Below are positions 1 through 9,925 of a DNA stretch of 64,000 bases, one piece after another (within the stretch, counting starts at the first letter, position 1; every line of letters starts with the position of its first letter). This DNA comes from Phytoseiulus persimilis (lineage: Eukaryota > Arthropoda > Arachnida > Mesostigmata > Phytoseiidae), in contig CM075101.1 of the NCBI GenBank assembly GCA_037576195.1, positions 19,096,001 through 19,160,000 of the forward strand, in the 5' to 3' direction. The notes under the pieces are model-generated. The model saw only the letters and a program-made list of their open reading frames with translations. It was not told the origin of the DNA and made no database searches. A program made the translations under genes and the position numbers.

Positions 1-1742
1 GTCGACTCCTTCGACGGACGTCTCTTGAAGTGAGAGAATGATAAAGTGGAAGCAATCCCGAAATAGCACGATGGCGAGCAGGACCCTAATCGCGGGGTCG
101 AGGTGACCGGGTTGCGATGAATCCCAGTAGGTTTAGAGGGACTCTCAGACCCCGAGTCTAATTGTGGAGGGACTCTCTGATATGGCGGCCCTCCGAAGGG
201 CGCAGCTCCGAAGCTGGAAGCAAACTCTCGACAAGACGAGCAATAAAATTCTCTAGGCGCTCGGACTTTAGTTCGTGAGATCTGCATATGCACCCAAGTA
301 TTCAACGTAATGGGCAGGATCCTCCTTTTGTACACATTCGCGGAAGACTCCTGTCATCAAGCGAGTTCATGCGGAAATCGCTCGGAACGTTCCTAATTCT
401 GGTTGAGTAAACAGACTGTATTGTTTGCCGAAATTAGAGTTACCTTGGTATGCACCCTCAAAACTCAGCAGAAATCCAATCGAAGATTCCGAGCGAGAAA
501 ATCGTAAGACTCAGCGCTCGGAAAGCTCAGGTCCCGACTGTCAACCCCGAGGCTTCGGGGCTCGGTTTCCCGGTGAAGCCGGGCCGCAATGGGAAAATTC
601 GCTCGGGGTTTCTCTCGGCGGCGAACGTGTTGTCCAGACGGATGGGGAGCAGACCACAGTGTGTGACGTGCAGAACCGTGCCTTTCTCGGGGAATCTCAC
701 AGTTCGAAGACAAGCCATAACAGCACAATTACGAGCCCCAGAATCGCTCCTCGGTCGCAAGCCCCCGCCCGTACGCACCTGCTCGCCACACGTACTAAAC
801 GAAATCTCGCTGAAGTTCACCTCGGCCTCACTCAACGAGCTGGCGTGGGTAGCCAAGCTCGGGGGAGAGTGCTGCCGAACGGTCAGTGTCTTGGCACCAG
901 GTGTGCGAACAATGCAGAACCTCCGTTTTTTTCCGGTTACAGTGCCGCAAACTCACAACGCTCGCGCTGTCGTGGTCCCTCTCTCCGCGTGAGAAACGTC
1001 AAGGCTTGGAAACATCCGGAATTTCTCGCGGCTCGCCGGGGTGTTTGATCCACGTGACAACGGCGGAATTCGAAACCACTCGTACCACAGCTCGGCAGCT
1101 GCGGCTCTCGGAGATGTGTTGAATCGAACTCACTGATCATCGGGCCCGCTGGGGTCGTACGCGTCCAGGCCTGTTATGATGTCAGGCTGTGCCTGATAGA
1201 GCCTCAAATGTGGGAGACGTTCTCGGGTTCCCGCCGATCTTTCAGTTTCCGTCGCTGGTCGTTTGGGACGGCCCCCACTCGTTTGAATCGTTGCTTCTGG
1301 GGTTCAATGGTGGCAAAAACCGGTCCATTGTTGAAGATGAACACATTTCACCACGCCTTGAGCAGTTGCGAGCGACCGCGGTCGAGGGCTCACTTCCACA
1401 CGGAATATGCGCACTGTCTCGAGATAGGAGTCATCATTGGCTGCGATTTCATGGCTCATTCCTAGAGCGCTCAAGTTCGAGTTCGAAATGATGAATGCCC
1501 GAACTTCCGGGCCGTGGTCATGCAACAGCTGCAACTGGGTCATGGGAGAGCGCTCCTTAATTATTCTCTTCTATATGGAAGTTATGGTTGAACTCCGATC
1601 AGGAGAGGTCGCAGGGTCTGTTTGGTGCCGGTCGAGCCTGGAGGTAACGAAGCTCGACCGATTCCGTTGCCGAGTGGCGCAAATACTTCATTCAAGTTCA
1701 CATGCGGTCGCTTTATGTTTTATTTTTCTATCCTCGGATTTG
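1..1742. other. Interval without recognised gene
   Basis: Stops are scarce between about 425 and 1050 in three frames at once (207 and 180 codons plus, 109 minus). None has a recognisable domain, and the 207-codon frame lacks an ATG. I see no RNA gene or repeat here. Confidence 0.5.
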
Positions 1743-1750
1743 GCGATAAC

Positions 1751-1860
1751 TGGAGCCTGGAAGTTTAGGTGATTTTTCGAAAGTATCCCCTAATCGCAGA
1801 GTATCGATCCCAGGCGATGATTGGAATATTTTGAAAAATCACCCACATTTCCAGGCTCTA
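1751..1860. mobile_element. hAT-type MITE, copy 1 (110 bp)
   Basis: The element starts TGGAGCCTGGAA and ends TTCCAGGCTCTA, so the terminal inverted repeats match at 11 of 12 positions. Imperfect inverted homology continues inward for about 30 bases. It is flanked on both sides by the identical octamer GCGATAAC (1743-1750 and 1861-1868). An 8-bp target duplication and a terminus of the TAGAG type are hallmarks of the hAT superfamily. There is no room for a transposase, so it is non-autonomous. A diverged relative lies at 60089-60195. Confidence 0.8.
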
Positions 1861-1868
1861 GCGATAAC

Positions 1869-4800
1869 ATGTGTTCCCAGAACAGATTCTCAATTTCCGG
1901 AAGACGGTGTCAGTCTGACCAATATCTGAACATTGAGCCTCTTTCCAGTGTTCTGTTCGACTTTGATGTAAGTCCGTAAGTCGTCGGCGGGGTGAAGGAG
2001 GGAGGAGAAGCGAACCCGAAATGCCCCAAGGCGGAGGCAACGACCGAGCTCACTGCGAGGTTCTGCAACAGGGGAAAAGATCAAGATTGAACTGGCCAGT
2101 AGAAACGGCCAGTGAGCCCTCCGGAGCGTTCGCGACCACATCCGATCGTCTCACGTCAGCACAAAGTTGCAGTGAAGGGGAGGAACGCCTTCCCTTCCCA
2201 GTGCCCCATCAACAATGGGTTCCCAAGAATTGATTTTTTCCCATTCCAATGGTTGAGCGAACCCTGTGTGCCATCCAAACGCAGTCGTCAGAGATCAAAA
2301 TACGGGGAGTCTTACCAGTGAAACGAGCCTCATTCCGGAAGGTTCCAAGTTTCCACAGGCTCGGATCTTCTTCATCTCAGAAGTGGTGGATACATTCCGA
2401 AATATCGGAGACCGCTATGCCGCGGCGGTGGGGAAGGACAAATGAGAAGCGTTCCGCCTCAAAGCCGCTCCATCTCAGCCTTGATTGACAAGGAAGAGCG
2501 ATTCACACGACGAGTTCGCCGGGCACCCACGTTCCGGGAAGGAATGGTTCTCGGGGCCGTCCGAGCGATTGCTCGCTCTCCGCAACACCGAGCTCCAGGT
2601 GAGATCTACACTCATCGAAGAACGAAGGAATCGATGCGAGCCAAGGAAACGGTGCAGCCCAGTTCTCCTCCAGCATGAGGGATATCGATTCCACTCAGGA
2701 GGTCAATCGGAAGAAGAGCCGAACGGGAAAATCCTCTGAGAGCTCGCAGCGGGATGACTACGTGAACTGAGCACGCATTCGCTGGTTGCACCGTAACTAC
2801 CTCCGCCGTATGCTGCAGGTGGACCCCTATCTGAGGTGGTCTCCGCACGCAGGAAGTGCCATAAACTACGGTGTTATATGCTCCAGGCACAAAAACAATA
2901 TGCCTTTGATGGCGTCGGCGGCAATGCAGCAGCAGCTACGACCGCGACGGCAGCAGCAGTTCAGACATCAGACACTGCTTGACGGCGGACTTGCTGCAGC
3001 GACAACAGCGACCTTAAGTGTGCGCGTCTGTCGGTCCGTCCCGTCTTTCTGCTCTTCTTCCCGCGTGTCCGTTCCCCTGTTGGGGTTCCCCGCCAGCAGA
3101 TGCGTGCATGGGATTCGGGAGGAAAGTCTGTGGATTCAGGTTGGGCCATAAGAGAACCGCTTTGGGCTGGACGCAATTTGGCGTTCGGCGGCGTGGAAGA
3201 GCTCATCATCAGAGTTCTCCGTTTCGCCCAAAGGCAACACGTTACGAAAAACCTCCCCTCGCGGCCCCCAGCCCCGCCGCCGCTGGTTGACTACCGGAGC
3301 TTGCAAGTGGAGCGGGTTGAGAGAAAGAATAGAGAAACGATGGGAAGGACTTGCGCCGGGGAGGTAGACAAGGTAGAGGGCGCCCCCTCACGCCGGATAA
3401 GGGGTGGGGGTAAGAGGAGGTGATTGGAGGTGTACCGCTCCAGCCGGAATTAGGCCATGTTATGGCCTACTCCCGGAACCACCGAGCAGTGGTTCCTCGC
3501 TCCCGGCCTCTCCTGCGCAGTCCCTCACTACTCAGTAGAAATGCCGCGCAATGGAGCAAGCCTAATATCGAATCTACTGACGTTTTGCCGTTTGCTCATG
3601 GGAATCAAAGTTTCTTCTGACCAGAGTGGACCTCAGGGAGGTCATAATGAAATTACATCATAAAAGAACGATTCCGCCCCGAAGGCTCATTATCGATGTG
3701 AGGGGAAGGATGGAACCTCCACGGCGAGTTCCGTCGGACTCCAATGAACTCGTCCATAATTCCCGTGCATCGACTCGTCCCGGTGGAATTCAACACTCAG
3801 TTGTTGGGTATGGACAGCGAAGAACGGATCGAACACAACTAAGTGCTCTCTTACGTTACGTCGCCAATTGTCTCCAAGTTCGCAGTATGGATGGAAAACA
3901 CGCTCTCTTGCTTTTCAATGCATACAGTCAGATTAGAATCGGCCTCAAAGGTTTATTCCCAACTTCTCTCGTATTGGAAGATCTCGATGATACTCTTGCT
4001 CGTCGACCTCTGGCCCCCGGGAAAAACTGCTCGTCAATCAATGTCATCATCAAAAATAGTTCATCGCACTTGAATGAGTGTCTCTTCTATAGATGTTCCA
4101 TTGAGCTACTCGTTTCATATTTGCGCTAGCGACCTGGGTTGATTCGCCCCAGTTCTACTGGAAGCTTCCAGAATATTTCTGTCTCTTCTCGTTCAAGTTC
4201 AGCCATGTTTGGGAGTAAACTTGCGGAAACCACCTTGTGACAGACGATAGCTCAAGGGGTAGCATACAATCGGGTCATCCTCCTACCATGACCTGGATCC
4301 TTCAAGGAGATCAACTGCTCAGCTAACACTTATTGAAGTTCCACCGCCGGCCTCCTGTTGAGAGTTTGGGTGTCTGTCTAACATAGCTTACTAGCTACAG
4401 ATACAAGGAATAAGGGGCTAGAATGATTATTCTTTTCGAGGGTGATAATGCGGACCAGAGAAATGGCTCTGCTGATCATCATGATAGGGTAATACGCGGG
4501 GAAAATGTTCGCTGAGGTCGCCGTGGGTGTTAGAGTCAACCTGTTCAACTTGTTCATCTGTTATGCGTTGTCAGTCTTCACGTCGGGCGTTGGAGTATGA
4601 GGATCATAATCCCGTATATTTGCGGTTGAAATTGCGTTCGACGACATCCGACCATGGCCCTCGGTCACAGGCAGAAGAGAGTGTCCGTCTCGGGGACTGA
4701 GGGTACGGATTCCTTGTGCGCACTGCTCGTTACGGTGCCGAAACGCTACTCGATCCGTTCTAGTATTCCATCGTATTGGTACTTCAATTACCAGTTATCT

Positions 4801-5094
4801 TCGAAGTATTATTCATGGGAGAAGCAGATATGAGTCATGACTAGGGGTTCCAGTAGGAGCTCAAAGGTTCAAGACGAGCTCGTATCCATCGTCAATCAAA
4901 TTTGAGCTGTTTAAGGCCGATGTCAGTTCGCTTGGTTGGTTTTTCGTAGAGTTGGCTATACCCCGTTCTCTATCACTTTCCACCGCTGCTCGGTGGGCGA
5001 TTTCTGAGTGCCCTCAGCTCTCAGTTGAAGAAGAGAAAAATAACAATGAAAACCGTGATCCCTTGCGATGTTCTCGGAACTATCTGGAGCGAAA
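1869..5094. other. 3' flank of polycystin-2 and intergenic DNA
   Basis: The stretch 2910-3012 carries CAG/GCA-rich sequence in a short plus frame (2797-2982). Hairpins stand at 3451-3496. Immediately 3' of the channel stop I find no canonical AATAAA on the minus strand within several hundred bases; GAATAATA near 4807 is the closest variant. No other gene is recognised. Confidence 0.45.
3451..3496. repeat. Two adjacent perfect hairpins
   Basis: TAGGCCAT (3451-3458) pairs with ATGGCCTA (3462-3469) across a 3-base loop. Five bases later GGAACCAC (3475-3482) pairs with GTGGTTCC (3489-3496) across a 6-base loop. Both 8-bp stems are perfect. There is no adjacent recognised gene on either strand to assign a terminator or RNA role. 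Confidence 0.7.
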
Positions 5095-7443
5095 CTAAGA
5101 CTGGGGAGGATCTTTGAGCGAGGCCTCAGATTCTGTCCTCAGCAGCTCCTCCTTGACCAATTTCTCGATGCGGGTCCGCTTCTCCTGCTCGTCGATGTCG
5201 CCGGACTCCGAAATGCTATCGAGAATCTTGGACATGCCGTCTCGACGCCGTTTCTTCTTGTTCTCCATCTCCTCCATGCCCCGGAGAACGGCGTCGATTT
5301 TGCTGACAATCGCTCCGATCGAATGCTCCATGCGGTCCACGCGTTTCTGGAGAACGTTTATTTCCTCAGCGCTCGCCGCGTCGAGACCGCCTCCGCTCCC
5401 GCTGAGTGGAGACTCGGATGCGATCCCGTTCTGCTCGTTGGCGATTTCCTGGTCCAGGAGGTTCTTCTGACCCTCGAGATGCGCCATCATCGCCTTGACT
5501 TCATGTTCGTTCAGTTCCCGGTTTCCGTCGATGTCATATTTCGCGAAAAGCATCTCGATCTCGGTGTCGCTGTAGTTCTGCCCCCGGAGACTCTTTCGCA
5601 CCTCTTCGAAAGTGAGTTTGTTATCGTTGTCGGTGTCCGCCATCCGCATCGCGTTCTGGATGTCGACAATCTGATCTCGTCGGCCGATCTTGGTGAGGAA
5701 GTTGTTGTAGCCCTTCTTGAAGTAGTCGACGATCTCGAACTCATTCTTCTGCTGGGCGATCTCGACTTTTACCTCGGCGTACGTGTCGTTGATGATGGCC
5801 AAGAACATGTTGAGCAAAACGAAGAATACGAAGAAAACGTAAGAGAGGAAGTAAATCGGACCCAGAACGCGGTTAGCCTGCTCCAGCTCCTCGAAATTGA
5901 AATCTCCGAGAATTAGTCGGAGGAGGGTGAAGACAGCGTTAGAGAAGTTGCTGAATCCTTTTATCTGGGTCCCGAACAGGAGATAGCCCAGCTGCGCGAA
6001 CGCGAAGAAAACGATGAAAAACATCACCGAAAACCCGGCGACGTCCTTTGAGCATCGAGACAGAGTCGACGACAGTTGTGTCATGGTCTTGTTGAAGGAG
6101 ATGTATTTGAAAATCTTGATCCAAGCGAAGAAGACGGCGAGCGCGACGGCGTTGTTGAATTGGAACTGGTAGAAGCCCAGTTTCCCGAAGTCCGCGTACT
6201 CGTCCGGTTTGTTGAGCAGCTCCACCAGGAGCTGGTTCACCATCACCGTGCGGTATATGGAGAAACAGATACAAACACCGGAGATGATGATCACGAGAAT
6301 GTCCAAAATGTTCCAGATCGACTTGAAGTAGGTGGCGCGGTTGGCCTTGATCTCCAAGAACTCTTCGATGACGTAGTAGAAGATGTACAGAAGGAAAACG
6401 AACTCGCAGCCGAGTATCATGTAGTCCCCTGTGGTCACGTAGCGGAGGAGTTTCACCGTGCGGAAACTCCACGAAGGTATGAGCCCGCCCGTCGCGGGGA
6501 ATTCGAAGACGAGCTTCACGACGCAGAAGAGGTTCACGTTGGCGTTGTAGACGGTGAAGTCGATGAAGACCGCTCGGGTTCCTCTGTTGATCCAGAGGTT
6601 GTCCTTGAGCTCTTGCACGGAGCTGAGAGCTTGATCTTTCGTGGTGCCGATGTCGGAGTAGTACCCGGCACCGCTGTACCTGTATAGCAAGCCCCAATGA
6701 TCGTAGCCGTCGAGCTCCTTCTCCTTGTGGTAGGTCCACGCCGTGCCGTTCATCAGCCCGAACGGTTCTGTGTCCTCGAAGAACGGCGAGTAGTTGTCGT
6801 AGCACTGGGAGATGACTTTCTTGAAGTTCGTGTGGACGTTGCACGAGTTGTTCCGGACTCGCAGCTGTCGGAAGCGGGGCGAACCGAGCAGCCGGTTTTC
6901 ATAGAGGATGTTGCGGTCATCTCTCACCAGACTCTGGTTGTTGTACCACGTGTCCCAGTACAACGAACCGATCAGGACGTCGTCGACGAACTGCCAGAAG
7001 TTATCGAGGCTGGTCGCCCCTCTCAAGTTGCCTGAGTTGTCCTTGAAGTTCGAATCGAGGAAAAGATCGTTAAGGACCTTCGTCTGGTAGAACATGGTCG
7101 GGCTCATCATTCCGAAAGTGAGGATGCACAGGATACACAGGAAACAGACGTAGATGAACAGTTCACGCAGAGTCGTTTTCACCAACCAGTCCTTGTCCGA
7201 CTTGTCGGCAGCCATCTGGCGGGTGGCCCAGAGAGATCGGAAGCCTCGGAAACATCCCTTCGGAGGCTCAGCGAAAACCTCGCTTCGATCGTCGACGATT
7301 TCATCGTACCCGGTTCCGAGGGTTCCCTCGAGATCTTTCGAACGAGATTTGGACGTCTTCCAGGCCGAGCGAGCCTGCTGGCCGCTTATGGGCCGGATCG
7401 CGCCACCGTAGGTGAGGTGATCCCCGTCGGGCCCGCCGTACAT
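5095..7443 (-). CDS. PKD2: Polycystin-2 (TRPP2) family cation channel, single exon
   Basis: Polycystin-2 is a non-selective, calcium-permeable TRP channel of cilia and ER membranes that works as a homotetramer or with polycystin-1. From the ATG at 7443 the protein has 782 residues. S1 is at about 93-117. The extracellular polycystin (TOP) domain spans about 125-325, with the paired cysteines C201 and C214 and Asn-X-Ser/Thr sites. S2 is at about 337-359, S3 376-397, S4 430-451 (WIKIFKYISFNKTMTQLSS), S5 465-492, the pore helix and filter LGD at 512-514, and S6 528-553 (LLNMFLAIINDTY). Two EF-hand loops follow (603-614 and 637-648), then the family-typical coiled coil at about 694-730 (RVDRMEHSIGAIVSKIDAV). 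Vertebrate PKD2 is about 968 residues, and the difference is mostly at the N-terminus. The frame is open upstream to a TGA at 7645-7647 but has no earlier ATG, so 7443 is the first possible ATG; an upstream exon spliced into the open part is the alternative. The stop is TAG at 5095-5097. No intron interrupts the gene, and no poly-A tract marks it as a fresh retrocopy. Confidence 0.97.
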   Translation of the reverse strand: MYGGPDGDHLTYGGAIRPISGQQARSAWKTSKSRSKDLEGTLGTGYDEIVDDRSEVFAEPPKGCFRGFRSLWATRQMAADKSDKDWLVKTTLRELFIYVCFLCILCILTFGMMSPTMFYQTKVLNDLFLDSNFKDNSGNLRGATSLDNFWQFVDDVLIGSLYWDTWYNNQSLVRDDRNILYENRLLGSPRFRQLRVRNNSCNVHTNFKKVISQCYDNYSPFFEDTEPFGLMNGTAWTYHKEKELDGYDHWGLLYRYSGAGYYSDIGTTKDQALSSVQELKDNLWINRGTRAVFIDFTVYNANVNLFCVVKLVFEFPATGGLIPSWSFRTVKLLRYVTTGDYMILGCEFVFLLYIFYYVIEEFLEIKANRATYFKSIWNILDILVIIISGVCICFSIYRTVMVNQLLVELLNKPDEYADFGKLGFYQFQFNNAVALAVFFAWIKIFKYISFNKTMTQLSSTLSRCSKDVAGFSVMFFIVFFAFAQLGYLLFGTQIKGFSNFSNAVFTLLRLILGDFNFEELEQANRVLGPIYFLSYVFFVFFVLLNMFLAIINDTYAEVKVEIAQQKNEFEIVDYFKKGYNNFLTKIGRRDQIVDIQNAMRMADTDNDNKLTFEEVRKSLRGQNYSDTEIEMLFAKYDIDGNRELNEHEVKAMMAHLEGQKNLLDQEIANEQNGIASESPLSGSGGGLDAASAEEINVLQKRVDRMEHSIGAIVSKIDAVLRGMEEMENKKKRRRDGMSKILDSISESGDIDEQEKRTRIEKLVKEELLRTESEASLKDPPQS

Positions 7444-7629
7444 GGCGCCTCGGTCCGGCTTTCGATGGACGCTTCGTTCGCTTAGTAACAGGACCGCAGT
7501 CTGGCCGAGCGGGTTCCGGAGTGCTGTCGGGGTTGCAGTCGGAGCTCGTGTGCCTGAACAAGCGTCGCGCCCCGAGATAGTCACGGTCGTCACGGAGGTT
7601 GCCTCCACCGGCGATTGGTTGAAGCGGAA

Positions 7630-7637
7630 TGACGTCA
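7630..7637. promoter_or_regulatory. Perfect CRE octamer TGACGTCA
   Basis: The palindromic TGACGTCA, the consensus CREB/ATF site, lies about 190 bases upstream of the channel start codon. About one copy is expected by chance in a window of this size; three are present (also 8741-8748 and 28097-28104), two of them in the 5' flank of this gene. Function is inferred. Confidence 0.3.
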
Positions 7638-7707
7638 ACCCTGTTCACTGTTGCACGGAACGTTTCGTAGAGGTCGTCGCCGTTGTTGCTGGCGACGCAG
7701 TGAAGCT

Positions 7708-7744
<37 letters not shown>
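7708..7744. repeat. 37-base poly-G tract beside a NotI octamer
   Basis: An uninterrupted run of 37 G on the plus strand is followed directly by GCGGCCGC at 7744-7751. It lies about 265 bases upstream of the channel ATG. On the transcribed minus strand it is poly-C. Such a tract can form G-quadruplexes and is prone to length change. It could equally be an assembly or cloning artefact, since oligo-dG tails next to a NotI site are typical of cDNA vectors. Confidence 0.95.
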
Positions 7745-8740
7745 CGGCCGCAACTGTGGCACCGGCGCGGAAACAACAAGCGAGCCTTCCTCCCAAAAAT
7801 AATACCCCCACGCATACCACCAACTAAACACTAAGTGGCCTTCGCGCCACTAATGTGAATGAGCAGGCTATTGGGTGGATGGGCTATGTGCATCTATGCA
7901 ACCAAATTCGAATAACTCCATGACTCAATCGTCCACTTAGCGCCACGGCGCCGTAAGCGCTTCGAGGGGAGAACTTGCTCTTCCGTTTCGTGCGGGCATT
8001 GTTGCCTTCCCGACTCAAGTGATCCAGTTTGGAGGGCTGCATGGCAGTGCGTCCTCCAAGATGCACCGGTTTCCTCCTTGAATAGGGAAACTGTTCGCTC
8101 CCACCGTGCGGTCGCGGCTTTCGGCCGTTTCCTCGGCCAAATTCGCGGTTGGACGGCGCTGATTTCGCGATCATTCAGTTAACTCCACGTCTACGAAGCG
8201 CTCCGATGTTCTCGATGACCAACCCTCCGCTGCCGATAGCACCGCATTAGTTCGTTGTCTACGAGTTCGTATTCACGATAATGCGGTGGCGGCGGCGGCG
8301 GCGACGCCGAGCGCAGCAACGACTGAAGGCGAGAACGGAAGAACCGACGTAGCTACTGTATGCCCGTGCGGACTCGATTTGGGTGCCTCTCTAATGGCTC
8401 TGTGTGCTCTCATTGCCGGGCCATGCATCGCTGGCCAACTGTAGCGTCGTCCTCGGCTTCATCAGAATGCGAGTGCCTGGCTGTTTCTTGCCAACCAGCC
8501 GACCGCTAGCTCCACCCACCCGGCTAGTCACTCAGTCAGCCTGGCCGGCCGGCCGGCCTACCTACTCGACCCGCCGCCGCCCAGCGCGCCTGCAGGCCAT
8601 ATAGCCCGCAATTCAGTCAAACCACCAATACAACGGAGCCACTCTCGGAGCGGCGACCGACACAATGCTATCAGCCAGCCGTGAAGGACACGTACCCACA
8701 TTCGAGCAGAACCTCGAAAGGTATTTTTGTTTGGTTCATC

Positions 8741-8748
8741 TGACGTCA
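8741..8748. promoter_or_regulatory. Second CRE octamer upstream of polycystin-2
   Basis: A second perfect TGACGTCA lies about 1.3 kb upstream of the channel ATG. It matches the CREB/ATF consensus by sequence only; no expression evidence is available here. Confidence 0.2.
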
Positions 8749-9874
8749 AAACTTAGGACGTGGCGAACTGTTGTCGAGGCTTCACTCGTGTGAGCGGGGC
8801 CGCCGAAAGCAATCGCCACCGCTTGCGATGGGAAGGAACGAATCTGACAACAGAACAGCTTCCACCCCCCGAGCTCCCTCAAGTAAGTCCTCCAATCCGC
8901 CAGAGCTCCGATCCCTCCCTGTTTTCTCAGTAATAATCGCTTGCTCCGTTTCAAATCTCTCCGACGGCCCGGGACCTGCCGGGCTTCCTGGATCCGAACT
9001 TGGAGCTCGAGAACTACTCGGTTTCGCCCAGCGAACTCGGTTTCGACTGCTGTCCACCAGACGGACTGCTTCATCGACGGAACCTTGTCAGCGCAAACCG
9101 AGGAGGTTGGTCTCGACGGATGCTCAATGTGCGAACAGATGCGAAGTCGACCATTTCGTTGATCACATATCTTTTCCAGGTGGTGGGAGAGTACCTAAAT
9201 TGAGTTTCCCAGCGATTCCCCTCCTATTGTTGCTTTTGATCTCCTAATGTGTTTCCTCCCTTGGGTGACAGCATCACAAATGTGACCATTGTAGCTGTCG
9301 ACAATGGGAGTAAACACTGAGGAACGAGGGCGGCTTTTGGTAGCGCACGCCGCGCTGTCGATGATTGTTGGACATGATCAAGTGAGTATCATCGAACTCG
9401 AGTCATGAAGAACAGTCGTTCCAAATCGAGGTGGGGCTGTTTCCTCTTGTTGTCACGCAAGAGCCATGGTATTTCCCTCGCCACAGGTAAACGGAGTGTT
9501 GGAATTCGAACGCCTAGAAGCGGACTGTGGGGAAACCCTTCTGCGAGAATGTCCAGAATGAGCGATCTCCATTCTACCCGGTTCCCCCCGCCCTACAGAG
9601 GAAAAAGGGAAAACAGCTCAGGGAGAACAGAAGAGGCTGCACGGCGTCAACGTCCTGGGTATGCACCAATGATCCTGACATTGTTCATGGCTGCCATTCG
9701 ACCGGTCTCATCACGTTTTCCAGTTGTTTTGAGCGACGCAGGAGTTTTCTCCGCGCCAAAATCCTCTTTGAACAGGGTTTTTTTTTTAGCGGATGACTCA
9801 ACTCCACATCTTGCTCTCAACATCCGAACTCCTCTGTAGACCGCGTCGAACGAAAACATCGGGAGCTTCACGGA

Positions 9875-9925
9875 ACTGCAGTGATTTTGTGATACTGCAG
9901 TGATTTTGTGATACTGCAGCGATTT
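9875..9925. repeat. 19-bp tandem repeat, 2.7 copies
   Basis: The unit ACTGCAGTGATTTTGTGAT occurs at 9875-9893 and 9894-9912 and continues for 13 bases with one change. Copies one and two are identical, so the duplication is recent. Confidence 0.95.

Larger units (their letters stand above)
7444..8760. promoter_or_regulatory. 5' flank of the polycystin-2 gene
   Basis: This interval lies immediately upstream of the minus-strand channel gene and should hold its 5' UTR and promoter. Visible elements are two perfect TGACGTCA octamers (7630-7637 and 8741-8748), a 37-base G run (7708-7744), a CGG-type repeat (about 8284-8303) and four GGCC units in a row (8543-8558). I see no convincing TATA box at a sensible distance from the start codon. 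Open frames cross the G tract and would encode proline or glycine runs, but these are consequences of the homopolymer. The promoter role is inferred from position only. Confidence 0.4.

Noticed and set aside
425..1048. Overlapping long frames of 207 and 180 codons (plus) and 109 (minus)
   Set aside because: Simultaneous openness in several frames reflects local scarcity of stop trinucleotides. There are no domains, and the 207-codon frame has no ATG.
5068..5916. 282-codon plus-strand frame
   Set aside because: It is antisense to the polycystin-2 coding region and mirrors its codon structure.
5939..6844. 301-codon minus-strand frame in another phase
   Set aside because: It is an out-of-frame shadow of the channel gene, with Arg/His/Gln-rich composition typical of shifted GC-rich codons.
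7301..7831. Minus-strand frame with a poly-proline run
   Set aside because: The proline run is only the poly-C complement of the G tract, and the rest overlaps the channel N-terminus out of frame.
8829..9203. ATG frame, GTAAGT...CTCAG 48-base intron and an Asp/Glu-Leu-rich downstream frame
   Set aside because: The frame is open with or without the intron. The most coding-like downstream frame contains two TAA codons just after the acceptor.
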